DNA from: an uncultured Prevotella sp.
Lineage (GTDB): Bacteria; Bacteroidota; Bacteroidia; Bacteroidales; Bacteroidaceae
Direction of reading: 5' to 3'
Assembly: GCA_905236755.1 (NCBI GenBank)
Contig: CAJOCR010000024.1
Location: 1 to 38,365, forward strand
DNA length: 38,365 nt
This document shows positions 14,894 through 23,261 of the stretch, piece after piece. The notes under the pieces were generated by a model. That model was not told the DNA's origin, ran no database searches, and worked only from the letters and a program-made list of their open reading frames with translations. Position 1 is the first letter of the stretch, and every line of letters begins with the position of its first letter. The position numbers and the translations under genes were made by a program.

Positions 14894-17236
14894 TTACTCT
14901 TTTACTTTTACTTCTGCGAAGTAATTGTCGCGGAGGGGTTTTATGATTGTGTCGCCAGATAGTTTGATGTTTTGTTTAAGCTTTATATCTTGCGACGAAG
15001 CACCTACTTTAATAATGTATTCGCCAGGAGCGATATTCCATTGGCGCTTACCATTGTTAGTGTAATAACCAAACTGATCAATATACATCTTGATGGTAAC
15101 AGTTTTGGTTTCACCTTTCTTTAGTGAAAGACGTGAGAAGCCCTGTAACTGAATAGGACGTATGTTTTGGTTCTGTTGAGTAGGAGAGAGATACACCTGG
15201 GCTATCTCGTCTGCATCCATCGTTCCTGTATTTGTAACATCAAATGAGATATTGATGCTCTCATCGTTTGTCTTTGCTTTGGTAGTAACCTTAAGATTGC
15301 TGTATTTAAATGTTGTATAGCTCAAGCCATAGCCGAAAGGCCATGCTACACGTGAATCTTGTTTCTCACTGTAGTTATAGCATATTGGTTCGTTAAGTTC
15401 TACATTAGGATAGCTAACAGAGAGCTTTGCTGATGGTGATACCTTTCCGTAGAGGATATTGGCAAGAGCATTTCCGCCTTCCTCTCCTGGATACCATGCC
15501 TGAATGATGGCTGCACAGCGGTCTGCTATTTTAGAGATTACTTGTGCTCTACCGCCGAAAAGAACTAATACTACCGGTTTGCCAGTTGCAAGGAGTTCTT
15601 CAATATATTGTTCCTGTTGCCCTGGAAGTCGAAGTCCCTGACGGTCGCGGTTCTCTCCACATAGCATTACGTTTTCGCCCATAGCAGCAATGATCACATC
15701 GGCATTTTCTGCCATAGCGAGGGCTTCTGCCTTATCTGCTTTTTCGTGTGCGTCAACCTTACGGTGTTGAACCTTGTATTCCCATGCACGTTCGTCACCA
15801 CCTTGACTAACAACGGTTTCTATTGTGTCGGTCCAGTCGCAACCACGTGAATAATTTAGGTTAATACCTTCTGTCTTAGAGTGTTTTAAACCTTGAAGTA
15901 GGGTTACAACCTGTTTCTTTCCGAGAATATTCTCATCTTCGTTCATTTTCCAGAAATAAGTCATGGCAGGGAACGAGTAGTCGCCACACATTGCCCACAT
16001 AGAATTGGCGTTTGGTCCAGTTAGCAGAATGTTTTTTGTAGCTGAGCCCAAAGGAAGAATACCATTATTCTGTAGAAGAACAATAGACTGGGTAGCTATA
16101 TTGTATGCTGTGTTACGCTCTTCTGGTGAGTCGAGTTTTATGTTCTCTTTGCTATATAGATAAGCATCTTCGTCCATTAAACCCTGACGAATCTTATGGC
16201 GTAACACATCTTTTACAGCACGTTCGAAAGCCTCTTTCTTTACAATTCCCTTGTCGAGACCCTCTTGTAAGAACTTATAATTGTCACCATGTGGAAAGTC
16301 AACATCATTACCTGCATTGATGGCTGCTGTAGCTTTTTCAAGAGGTGTGTTAAGTTCGGGGATCTGGTCAATAGCGGTATAGTCGCTTACTACCATACCG
16401 TCAAAACCTAAGTAATTGCGAAGAATATCGGTGAGTATTTCCTTGTTGGCAACACAATTTGTGCCATGTATGGCGTGGTAACCAGGCATGAGGGCTTTGC
16501 TGCCAGCAATGCGAATCATTGTTTCATGAGGAAGAAGAATCTCTTCCATCATCTCTTTTTCCTGTGCATCGCCACCACCACCGTAACCAAGGTAGTGCTT
16601 AGAACATGCTCCTACACCTTTCTTAAGGTCGTTCTGTTGCAGACCTTTTACAAAGGCAGTACCCATAACAGCAGAGAGATAACCATCTTCTCCGTATGAT
16701 TCCTCAAGGCGATTGAAATGAGGGTTGCGGCATACATCAACCATTGGAGAAAGCGACAGTATGCCACCCATCTTACGCATTTGAATACTTGTCTGAAGTG
16801 TTTTCAGTTCAGCAAGTTCGGGATTGAACGAGCAAGCCTGACCAATCTGTTGAGGATAGATAGTTGCGTCCTTGGTATTGATGCCTGATAGCACTTCCTC
16901 ATGGAAGAGAGCAGGAATACCATTTGGTGTGTGGTGTATCAACCATTCTTGCATCTGGGCAACCTTGTCTCGAAGTATATTAGCATCAAGGGGTTGCTGA
17001 CTTGCATATTGTGAGAAATGTCCAATACCATTGGGTATCAGCTCTTTACACTTTGTAGTATCAAGTTTTCCATTAGCATCGAAGAAGTCATCCATGTAAC
17101 CGCTTCTTAGCTGGTTGATACGCTCAGCCTGTGACATCTTATTATATAGATTGTCAACTTGCTGTTCTAAATTCATGTTGTTACTGCAACTTGCTATGGT
17201 CATAGTGGCGCAGGCAATAGTGATAATTTTCTTCAT
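14894..17236 (-). CDS. Glycoside hydrolase family 3 lipoprotein (beta-glucosidase/xylosidase type)
   Basis: The protein has 780 residues from the ATG at 17236 (a GTG three codons upstream is possible). A lipoprotein signal ends in TIASC, with Cys17 as the lipid anchor. The GH3 TIM-barrel holds the nucleophile in GMVVSDYTAI (Asp285); the alpha/beta sandwich domain (about 390-600) and a C-terminal fibronectin-type domain (about 630-740) follow, the order seen in BglX-type enzymes. It would cleave terminal beta-linked glucose or xylose from oligosaccharides at the cell envelope. No SusC/SusD pair is next to it, so it is not part of a recognisable polysaccharide locus here. A TATCTTTG promoter lies upstream. 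Confidence 0.92.
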   Translation of the reverse strand: MKKIITIACATMTIASCSNNMNLEQQVDNLYNKMSQAERINQLRSGYMDDFFDANGKLDTTKCKELIPNGIGHFSQYASQQPLDANILRDKVAQMQEWLIHHTPNGIPALFHEEVLSGINTKDATIYPQQIGQACSFNPELAELKTLQTSIQMRKMGGILSLSPMVDVCRNPHFNRLEESYGEDGYLSAVMGTAFVKGLQQNDLKKGVGACSKHYLGYGGGGDAQEKEMMEEILLPHETMIRIAGSKALMPGYHAIHGTNCVANKEILTDILRNYLGFDGMVVSDYTAIDQIPELNTPLEKATAAINAGNDVDFPHGDNYKFLQEGLDKGIVKKEAFERAVKDVLRHKIRQGLMDEDAYLYSKENIKLDSPEERNTAYNIATQSIVLLQNNGILPLGSATKNILLTGPNANSMWAMCGDYSFPAMTYFWKMNEDENILGKKQVVTLLQGLKHSKTEGINLNYSRGCDWTDTIETVVSQGGDERAWEYKVQHRKVDAHEKADKAEALAMAENADVIIAAMGENVMLCGENRDRQGLRLPGQQEQYIEELLATGKPVVLVLFGGRAQVISKIADRCAAIIQAWYPGEEGGNALANILYGKVSPSAKLSVSYPNVELNEPICYNYSEKQDSRVAWPFGYGLSYTTFKYSNLKVTTKAKTNDESINISFDVTNTGTMDADEIAQVYLSPTQQNQNIRPIQLQGFSRLSLKKGETKTVTIKMYIDQFGYYTNNGKRQWNIAPGEYIIKVGASSQDIKLKQNIKLSGDTIIKPLRDNYFAEVKVKE

Positions 17237-17267
17237 TATCTTCACGTTACTTAGGTTTTTCTGTTTG

Positions 17268-17297
17268 CAAAGATAATAAAAAAATACTGTTTCGCAA
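17268..17297 (-). promoter_or_regulatory. Predicted promoter of the GH3 gene
   Basis: The minus strand reads TATCTTTG (17275-17268) with TTG (17297-17295) 19 bp upstream. The -33 element lies inside one arm of the hairpin at 17287-17315. Confidence 0.6.
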
Positions 17298-17315
17298 GCA
17301 TTGCTTGCGAAACAG
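17287..17315. repeat. 12-bp stem hairpin over the GH3 promoter
   Basis: Perfect 12-bp arms (CTGTTTCGCAAG at 17287-17298, partner at 17304-17315) surround the loop CATTG. The right arm runs straight into the heptamer array at 17314. Confidence 0.7.
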
Positions 17316-17362
17316 TTAGGAGTTAGTAGTTAGTAGTTAGTAGTTAGTAGTTAGGAGTTAGG
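17314..17362. repeat. Heptamer tandem array, seven units
   Basis: Seven exact-period units of AGTTAGG or AGTTAGT, followed by one decayed unit, the 16-bp palindrome GCATTGCATGCAATGC (17370-17385) and the CGGTCACTGACCG module (17397-17409). It lies between the SulP stop codon and the GH3 promoter. Confidence 0.85.
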
Positions 17363-17442
17363 AGTTGGTGCATTGCATGCAATGCTAATGAACCAACGGT
17401 CACTGACCGAAGGGAAGTAATAATTAAAATTCCAAATTCATT

Positions 17443-19119
17443 TTATATCAATTTTTTTGCGCGCTCAAGAGCAAAGTCGATGTGACTGCAGATATTCTCT
17501 TCGCTTACAATCTGTTGGAAATGAGCTTTGGTGAGAGTATCGTGAACTCGCTCGGTAACACCAGAGAGAACAATCTGAATGCCCTTTTTCTGACTCATGA
17601 TGCAGAGGTTTGAAAGGTTGTGGATACCGGTAGAGTCGATAAATGGAACCTTACGCATACGAATGATGCGAACCTTTGGTTTGTCTGAGAAGGCTGCCAT
17701 TACTTCTTCAAACTTATTTCCTGCACCGAAGAAATAAGGACCATTGATCTCGTAAACCTCTACACCTTCTGGAATAGAAAGCGATTCTTCCTGTGTTTTG
17801 TCGGTGTCAGCATCCTCGTTGATGTTGATAGCATCGCATATAACCTTAACCTCAGTAGTTTCTGCCATACGTCGCATGAAGAGAAGACAAGCAGCAAGCA
17901 AACCAACCTCGATAGCTACTGTAAGGTCGAAAACAATAGTTAGCAGGAAGGTGGTTACAAGGACAATAATGTCGCTCTTTGGGTTGCGCATGATAGAAAG
18001 ACATGAACGCCAACCACTCATACCATAAGAAACAACAACCAATACACCTGCAAGGCAAGCCATTGGGATATACTGTGCAAGAGGCATCAGGAAAAGGAAG
18101 ATAAGCAACAGGACAACGGCATGAATGATACCTGCTACAGGAGTCTTACCACCATTATTGATGTTGGTCATGGTGCGGGCAATAGCACCGGTGGCAGGAA
18201 TACCACCAAAGATAGGTGTTACAAGGTTTGCAATACCCTGACCGATAAGCTCTTGGTTAGAGTCATGATGAGCACTAATGGCACCATCGGCAACAGTTGC
18301 AGAGAGCAATGATTCGATAGCTCCAAGAACGGCAATAGTTACTGCTGGACCAACAAGCCCCTTGATAGCATCCCATGAAAGAGCAGGTGCAACAGCCGAT
18401 GGCAGTTCGTTGCTGATAGAGAATCGGTCACCAATGGTTTCAATAGAGGTAACACCAGCATACTGCTTTAGAAGAAGTGCAAAGACTGTCATTACGATGA
18501 TGGCTATGAGCGAACCTGGAATCTTCTTGCTGAACTTTGGGGTTACAGCAATAATGATAATGCTGAGAATACCTACAAGGGCACTCCACATGTCGATAGT
18601 GCCTAAATGCTCAAAGTAGCATCCCCATTTCTCTATAAAATCAGCAGGAACAGCATCTATCTGCAAACCAAGAAGGTCTTTTATCTGGGTTGTGAAGATG
18701 GTTACTGCAATACCGCTGGTGAAACCAACAATAATAGGATAGGGGATATATTGAATAATCGTTCCTAATTTCAATACGCCAAGTAGGATAAGGAATACAC
18801 CAGCCATGACGGTGGCAATGGCAAGACCTTCCATACCATACTGCTGGATAATGCCATAGATAATGATGATGAAGGCACCTGTTGGACCACCAATCTGTAC
18901 CTTGCTACCGCCAAAGAGCGATATTACAAGTCCGGCAACGATAGCTGTAATGATACCCTTTTCAGGTGAAACACCTGATGCTATACCAAAGGCAATAGCC
19001 AGTGGTAAGGCTACGATACCAACAATGATACCAGCCATGATGTCGGCTGCAAAAGTTTTTTTGTTGTAGTGTCTCAACGACGATACAAGTTGTGGTTTGA
19101 AGAAACTTCCTGAAATCAT
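17443..19119 (-). CDS. SulP-family anion transporter with STAS domain
   Basis: The protein has 558 residues. The membrane domain (about 1-435) carries the SulP signature near the start (DIMAGIIVGIVALPLAIAFGIASG) and the GGSKVQIGGPTGAFI segment. The C-terminal STAS domain (about 445-555) has IDSTG, the conserved loop equivalent to the phospho-acceptor Ser of anti-sigma antagonists. Family members carry sulfate, bicarbonate or dicarboxylates across the inner membrane. The BASS-type transporter gene lies 38 bp upstream, so both are probably one transcript starting at about 20137. Confidence 0.93.
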   Translation of the reverse strand: MISGSFFKPQLVSSLRHYNKKTFAADIMAGIIVGIVALPLAIAFGIASGVSPEKGIITAIVAGLVISLFGGSKVQIGGPTGAFIIIIYGIIQQYGMEGLAIATVMAGVFLILLGVLKLGTIIQYIPYPIIVGFTSGIAVTIFTTQIKDLLGLQIDAVPADFIEKWGCYFEHLGTIDMWSALVGILSIIIIAVTPKFSKKIPGSLIAIIVMTVFALLLKQYAGVTSIETIGDRFSISNELPSAVAPALSWDAIKGLVGPAVTIAVLGAIESLLSATVADGAISAHHDSNQELIGQGIANLVTPIFGGIPATGAIARTMTNINNGGKTPVAGIIHAVVLLLIFLFLMPLAQYIPMACLAGVLVVVSYGMSGWRSCLSIMRNPKSDIIVLVTTFLLTIVFDLTVAIEVGLLAACLLFMRRMAETTEVKVICDAININEDADTDKTQEESLSIPEGVEVYEINGPYFFGAGNKFEEVMAAFSDKPKVRIIRMRKVPFIDSTGIHNLSNLCIMSQKKGIQIVLSGVTERVHDTLTKAHFQQIVSEENICSHIDFALERAKKLI

Positions 19120-19157
19120 GAAAACAAATTTTTTCGTTTATAATTGCGTTTTTATAT

Positions 19158-20117
19158 TTACCATTTTATGTAACCATACTTCTCCTTATACCTTATCTGT
19201 ACGGCATTGATAATGTTTTGCCACACAAGATAACCGCCTGCAGCAATGGCAACAAGTGGGTTTAGGAAGGTTATGGTGAGCCATATTCCAACAATGGTGT
19301 TTTTCTGTCCAAGAGCCTGACCGGCAGTTATGCTGTCGCCAAAGGGATAGCCTACTGCTTTGCCAATGCTAAATTGGAACACTGATACAAAGAGAGGGAT
19401 AATGAGCAGAAGTGCAAGAATTACTCCTGACACGTTAGATTCCACAATATTGTGCATGGTGACTCCACTAACGATAGTGAGGTTGAAACACCATAGGTAA
19501 TATCCTATGTTTTTTGATGCTCTTATGCTATCAGAAAGCTGATGCAGATAGCGACGGGTTATGAATGCCAGCATTAAAGGCATAACGAGAACTGTGAACA
19601 CTCGTTTCAGAATCATCAGCGACATACTTAAGAAAGGTATGTTGGCAGAGGGTTCTACCAAAGGAAAGAAAAGCGGTATGATGATACTTGTTACACAGTT
19701 TGCTATAATAGTATATATTGTCAGCGAGGTTATGCTTCCACCAAGTTTCTCTGTTATGACGGCAGCTGCAGCTGCAGTAGGACATATAACACAAAGGAAA
19801 CAACCTTCCCAAAGAAGCCGGGCGTCAGGATTAGTGGTGTGCATGATAACAAGTACCAGCAAACCAGAAAGAGCAATACGTATGCCTTGGAGTATGAAAT
19901 GCCATGTGCGAGGACGAAGTTCTTTTACTTCTATCTTACAAAATGTCACATATAGAATTAAGAATAAGCACCAAGGCATTAAGCTCTGTAAGATAGGACC
20001 AGCAACAGAACCTATTCCTTGCAGAGGTGTGATGAAACGGAATACACAATACACTGTCATTCCCACAGCAATAGCAAAGAGTAATGACCATTTTTTAAAC
20101 AACTGTATTATTCCCAT
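19158..20117 (-). CDS. BASS-type (bile acid:sodium symporter-like) transporter
   Basis: The protein has 319 residues and nine or ten hydrophobic helices. Features of the family are CPTAAAAAVITEKLGGS in the middle and GQALGQKNTIVGIWLTITFLNP near the end, which resemble the two crossing regions that hold Na+. Members carry organic anions such as bile acids, pantoate or keto acids; the substrate is unknown. It is followed 38 bp later by the SulP gene. The -7 element (20144-20151) is intact, but the sequence upstream is replaced by TGTGGAA repeats. Confidence 0.78.
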   Translation of the reverse strand: MGIIQLFKKWSLLFAIAVGMTVYCVFRFITPLQGIGSVAGPILQSLMPWCLFLILYVTFCKIEVKELRPRTWHFILQGIRIALSGLLVLVIMHTTNPDARLLWEGCFLCVICPTAAAAAVITEKLGGSITSLTIYTIIANCVTSIIIPLFFPLVEPSANIPFLSMSLMILKRVFTVLVMPLMLAFITRRYLHQLSDSIRASKNIGYYLWCFNLTIVSGVTMHNIVESNVSGVILALLLIIPLFVSVFQFSIGKAVGYPFGDSITAGQALGQKNTIVGIWLTITFLNPLVAIAAGGYLVWQNIINAVQIRYKEKYGYIKW

Positions 20118-20143
20118 ATTCCAATCTTTTTCTTAACCGCCTG

Positions 20144-20151
20144 CAAAGTTA
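20144..20151 (-). promoter_or_regulatory. Predicted -7 element of the BASS-SulP pair
   Basis: The minus strand reads TAACTTTG, an exact TAnnTTTG match, 26 bp before the ATG. No TTG is seen 19-22 bp upstream, where the TGTGGAA array begins. Confidence 0.5.
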
Positions 20152-20160
20152 CATAAAAAA

Positions 20161-20188
20161 TGTGGAATGTGGAATGTGGAATGTGGAA
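20161..20188. repeat. TGTGGAA tandem array, four units
   Basis: Four exact heptamers next to the BASS -7 element. The reverse complement (ATTCCAC) recurs as a pair near 31396-31413. Confidence 0.8.
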
Positions 20189-20192
20189 TTAT

Positions 20193-20207
20193 TCGTCCTG
20201 CGGACGA
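20193..20207. repeat. 15-nt GNA-triloop mini-hairpin
   Basis: TCGTCC-TGC-GGACGA; on the minus strand the loop is GCA. Flanking ATTATTC and GAATAAT extend the stem after a small bulge. An identical copy lies at 20694-20708. Confidence 0.6.
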
Positions 20208-20262
20208 TGAATAATGCGAAATTAAGAATAAGTAGTTAATAATGAGGAATGAGTAACGAGGA

Positions 20263-20316
20263 ATGTGGACGCTTTGCTGGCTGTTCCCGAAGGGAGGAAG
20301 TTCCTTTGACCAACGG
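20263..20316. repeat. GGACGCTTTGCTGGC module, copy 1
   Basis: A 54-bp module whose other copies are 20554-20606 (same strand) and 36960-37013 (opposite strand). It contains TCCC-GAA-GGGA, another C(GAA)G mini-hairpin. Confidence 0.8.
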
Positions 20317-20529
20317 AAATAAATAGTTAATAGTGAATAATGAGATGTTAAGTTATTTTGCTTGCGCAGACGCGAATTATCAAAAATTAATCGCAAATTA
20401 TCATAAATTATATGTTAAATCAAAAAAAATAATTTTTGAAAAATTTACGTCAATTTTCGGTAATTACACGTTAAGCGAAGCGCCAAATGAGTTAGGAGTT
20501 ATCGCATTGCAAGCAATGCTAATGAACCT
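20305..20529 (+). repeat. Long inverted-repeat element, copy A
   Basis: It matches the reverse complement of 33525-33769 almost perfectly: I find one substitution, one A-run length change and one 21-bp insertion in copy B that equals three heptamers. It starts with TTTGACCAACGG, contains AT-rich sub-repeats (GCGAATTATC/GCAAATTATC), TTACGTCAATTTTCGG and GCGAAGCGCC, then a heptamer and the near-palindrome GCATTGCAAGCAATGC. Confidence 0.9.
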
Positions 20530-20553
20530 GCGGTCACTGACCGGAGGGAAGTA

Positions 20554-20606
20554 ATGTGGACGCTTTGCTGGCTGTTCCCGAAGGGAGGAGTTCCTTTGAA
20601 CAACGG
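20554..20606. repeat. GGACGCTTTGCTGGC module, copy 2
   Basis: It differs from copy 1 by one deleted A and one or two substitutions. It follows the CGGTCACTGACC module at 20531-20543 directly. Confidence 0.8.
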
Positions 20607-20693
20607 GAGAAAAAGCAATAATGAATAATATCACTGACTGAGCGTTTGCTGTCGGCTTGCCGGTGCAAACATAAAGGCGAAGGAGGTAATTAT

Positions 20694-20708
20694 TCGTCCT
20701 GCGGACGA
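20694..20708. repeat. 15-nt GNA-triloop mini-hairpin, second identical copy
   Basis: The same TCGTCC/GGACGA hairpin and flanks as 20193-20207. It touches the 3' end of the MFS gene. Confidence 0.6.
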
Positions 20709-20722
20709 TGAATAATGCGAAA

Positions 20723-22078
20723 TTAAGAATGAGAAGATCGCAAGCTGATACTGGTTATTGTGGCTATACCAGCAAGAACGGTGAAGATTAGCATTGGCAC
20801 TTGATAGTTTACTCCTGTGGCTGAGGTGTAGTAATCAACAACATTACCTATCCATATCGGAACAATGAATAAGCCCATGTTCTGGATATAGTAAATAATG
20901 CTATAGGCTGTGCCCAACTGCTTGAGTGGAACCATTCTTGGTACTGATGGCCATAAGGCTGCGGGAACAAGCGAAAAGGCAATGCCAATAAGAATCATTA
21001 TTACGAGTGCGTACCACACTGTATGTGACAAAGGGAAAGTTAGTAATAACAGCCCTATAGTGAGTATGCCACAGCCTATTGTCATCAGTATGTATGAGCG
21101 TTTCATCCTATCGTAGAGTATTCCGAAAAGAGGACTGAGTACTATTGCTCCGTATGGAATGGTAGAAATCACCCAACCTGCCGTTTCTTTATCAACAGCA
21201 AAGCTATTTACCATGAAGTCGGTGGCAAAATTCATAAACGTGCGTATGGACGCATAGTAGAATACGCATATAATGGCTATCATCCAAAATCCAGTGTTGT
21301 GCAGAACTTTACAGAAATCACTGTAATGAAACGAGTTGTCGTTATTGCTTTCGTCACCACGTGGTTGTATGTTTATGGAAACAGTGTCAAAACGTTTGTC
21401 CATGAAGCAATATACAATGAAAAGCACAAATCCAGAAAGGAGCAGGGTTCCTCCTACAGCAAGCAAGACGTTAATACCGAATTGCTGAACAAGGACAGGA
21501 CTGAAACTAAAGGCTGTTGCTGTGCCTAGTCGTGCCAGTGCCACCTGTGTGCCCATGGCAGAGGCCAGTTCGTAACCAGTGAACCATTTGGTTATTACCT
21601 TTGAGATGGTAATGCCTGTTATGTCGCATCCAACACCAAAAATGCCAAATCCAAAGGCTGAAACAAGCACCTGTGTTTTTATGTGTTGAGGAATAAAGTC
21701 AAAGAACGCAAACGGAAGGTTTACATAATCAAGTGGTGAAACGTATGTTATTGCATAGTAGTTGATTATGCTGCCCAAGAGCATTGAACCTGTGGCGACG
21801 ACACCTGTGAAACGTATGCCGCATTTATCGAGAATCACACCGCCGAAAAACAGCATGAGAAGAAAGAGATTGAAAACCGTGTAGCTACTGGTGTAGAAAC
21901 CATATTCGGCAGCCGTCCAACCCAAGCCACCTTCGGCAAGTGGAGCCTTGAGGGTTGTGGATACTGGCGAAATAATGTTCCAGAAAATATATCCCATCAT
22001 CATAACCAGCGAGGCGAGAACGAGTACTGCCCAGCGTTGATGAGCGGAAGAAGTCATTTTGTTGTGTGATGAGATCAT
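20723..22078 (-). CDS. Major facilitator superfamily transporter
   Basis: The protein has 451 residues and twelve predicted helices in two halves joined by a hydrophilic loop near 225-245. The loop 2-3 region (GGVILDKCGIRFTGVVATGSMLLGS) and its counterpart in the second half (FGILYDRMKRSYILM) fit the MFS signature. The general layout recalls MFSD1-like and oxalate/formate-type members; the substrate cannot be read from sequence. The ATG at 22078 lies 20 bp after the -7 element; a Met seven codons later is also possible. Confidence 0.85.
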   Translation of the reverse strand: MISSHNKMTSSAHQRWAVLVLASLVMMMGYIFWNIISPVSTTLKAPLAEGGLGWTAAEYGFYTSSYTVFNLFLLMLFFGGVILDKCGIRFTGVVATGSMLLGSIINYYAITYVSPLDYVNLPFAFFDFIPQHIKTQVLVSAFGFGIFGVGCDITGITISKVITKWFTGYELASAMGTQVALARLGTATAFSFSPVLVQQFGINVLLAVGGTLLLSGFVLFIVYCFMDKRFDTVSINIQPRGDESNNDNSFHYSDFCKVLHNTGFWMIAIICVFYYASIRTFMNFATDFMVNSFAVDKETAGWVISTIPYGAIVLSPLFGILYDRMKRSYILMTIGCGILTIGLLLLTFPLSHTVWYALVIMILIGIAFSLVPAALWPSVPRMVPLKQLGTAYSIIYYIQNMGLFIVPIWIGNVVDYYTSATGVNYQVPMLIFTVLAGIATITSISLRSSHS

Positions 22079-22097
22079 ATTTTTGTTTTATTTTCTG

Positions 22098-22128
22098 CAA
22101 AGGTATAAAAGAAAGAACATATCTGCAA
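22098..22128 (-). promoter_or_regulatory. Predicted promoter of the MFS gene
   Basis: The minus strand reads TACCTTTG (22105-22098) with TTG (22128-22126) 20 bp upstream. The leader would be only about 15 nt. Confidence 0.65.
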
Positions 22129-22524
22129 CAAAAGCCAAGAATGTTTTGTTTTTTGTCCAGAATCAGTAAAAACCTTACTACCTTAACACCTTAACTCCTT
22201 AACTTGTTATGTTTGTGAGTTTATGAGTTTGTGAGTTGTGAGTTTTAGAATTAGAACTTATAGACTAAAGAACTAAAATTCTAAAATATTACGCGAACCT
22301 TATTATATATAAAATATATTATTTTGTATATAAATATACTATCCTTATAGTAGAAATATACTTACATTTTAGAGTAGAATGAAAAGTTGGAATTATATGC
22401 AAGTAAGGTGTTAAGGTGTTAAGGTGTTAAGGTTTTCTCTAAAAGGCAATTTTTTAGTTTCTGCCCAGCGAGGAAATTTTCTCTGCCCAGGAAAATAAAA
22501 ATCTGTTTTTTGGCGATAAAACGC

Positions 22525-22572
22525 ACAAAAAACTGTGTGTTAATGCTGAAATAAGCAATTTAACACACAGTT
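22525..22572 (-). terminator. Distal terminator of the small membrane protein gene
   Basis: Thirteen-bp perfect arms (22531-22543 and 22560-22572) with an inner TGCT/AGCA stem. On the minus strand the stem runs into six T (the A run at 22527-22532). It lies about 200 nt past the stop codon at 22774, giving a long repeat-filled 3' untranslated region. Confidence 0.75.
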
Positions 22573-22773
22573 GTAATAGTATTGTAGCTAAAAAAAACAA
22601 ACAAATTCTTTCTTCGTTAAGTGGCCGAGTGGTTCAAAAGTTCAAGGACTTGAAAGTTCAAAAGGTTTCAATGGTTTAAAGTTTGAACTCTTAAACTCCT
22701 TAAACTTCTTAAACCCTTGAACTTCTTAAACTCTTGAACTTGTCTAACTTCTTAGCAAGCAAAGCTTGCATAA

Positions 22774-23064
22774 TTAAGCAGCTCTTGAAACTTTGTTTTC
22801 ATTAATGTTCAGCAAATTATGCCTTGAAGCCTGTCCTAACAAGTAGGCTGCATCTTTGCGTGAACAGTTGAATGCATGACGTAGTTCCTTCAGGAATAAT
22901 ATTCTGTCAACATCAACTTCACCATTTTTATTGAAAATGTTGTCTACAGATTTCTTAAGGTCTTCAGGATTGTAGCGGAAAGTGTGCTTATAAGCATAAT
23001 TGAAATAGGCAAAAGCCAATGCCAGTGCCAACACTAAAAGGATAATCCATGTTGTGTGTCCCAT
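22774..23064 (-). CDS. Small membrane-anchored protein, function unknown
   Basis: The protein has 96 residues. One N-terminal helix (WIILLVLALALAFAYFNYAY, about 6-25) is followed by a soluble domain of about 65 residues with predicted short helices (PEDLKKSVDNIFNKNGEVD, then RILFLKELRHAFNCSRKDAAYLLGQASRHN). There is no cleavable signal, so it is likely a single-pass inner-membrane protein. The gene has its own TATATTTG promoter and a clear distal terminator, and diverges from the DASS transporter gene. I do not recognise a family. Confidence 0.72.
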   Translation of the reverse strand: MGHTTWIILLVLALALAFAYFNYAYKHTFRYNPEDLKKSVDNIFNKNGEVDVDRILFLKELRHAFNCSRKDAAYLLGQASRHNLLNINENKVSRAA

Positions 23065-23107
23065 AATCGTAGTGTTTAGTTAATAAAAATAATAATTATC
23101 TCTGTGG

Positions 23108-23115
23108 CAAATATA
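23108..23115 (-). promoter_or_regulatory. Predicted -7 element of the small membrane protein gene
   Basis: The minus strand reads TATATTTG, an exact TAnnTTTG match. TTG lies 22 bp upstream (23140-23138). The leader is about 35-40 nt. Confidence 0.55.
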
Positions 23116-23211
23116 ATAAAAAAATGCCATTGTGTTTCAAGGCTGATACTTTTTTGTTGTGTTATTTTTATTAAAAAAGGTTAATAAGTAATTTTCATTC
23201 GATATTTTATA

Positions 23212-23219
23212 TATATTTG
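23212..23219 (+). promoter_or_regulatory. Predicted -7 element of the DASS transporter gene
   Basis: TATATTTG is an exact TAnnTTTG match 42 bp before the ATG. I see no good TTTG at the expected spacing. Confidence 0.5.
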
Positions 23220-23261
23220 CGTTGTTAACTGATTTATTATAACCATTAAAAACATAACAGT

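Larger units (their letters stand above)
20118..20722. other. 605-bp repeat cluster without genes
   Basis: It holds, in order: the BASS promoter, four TGTGGAA heptamers (20161-20188), a 45-nt unit with a triloop hairpin (about 20187-20231, repeated at about 20689-20733), module copy 20263-20316, the long inverted-repeat copy A 20305-20529, the CGGTCACTGACCG module 20531-20543, and module copy 20554-20606. Short open frames here are made of repeat sequence and I do not accept them as genes. Confidence 0.75.
22079..22773. other. 695-bp intergenic stretch, AT-rich with repeats
   Basis: I see no gene. Contents: the MFS promoter; CCTTAACNC octamers at about 22177-22205 and their inverted match GGTGTTAA (22405-22432); a very AT-rich centre at 22290-22380; two TCTGCCCAG copies (22460-22468 and 22482-22490); a strong terminator for the small membrane protein (22531-22572); degenerate GTTCAAG/CTTGAAC repeats (22635-22740); and a 6+3+6 hairpin GCAAGC-AAA-GCTTGC at 22755-22769. 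Confidence 0.65.

Noticed and set aside
17314..17362. CRISPR array
   Set aside because: Units are only 7 bp, contiguous and without spacers; no cas gene is present.
18278..18619. Open frames opposite the SulP and BASS genes (also 19561-20136)
   Set aside because: These are shadows of transporter genes with strong coding signatures on the minus strand; they lack start signals and family resemblance.
20333..20554. 73-codon open frame on the plus strand
   Set aside because: It lies inside the repeat cluster and is made of long-element copy A. The same frame would exist in copy B only up to the 21-nt difference.
22621..22637. tRNA D-arm-like string (GGCCGAGTGGTT)
   Set aside because: It resembles the start of a tRNA-Ser or tRNA-Leu, but there is no acceptor stem, anticodon arm or T arm; the following bases are GTTCAAG-type repeats.
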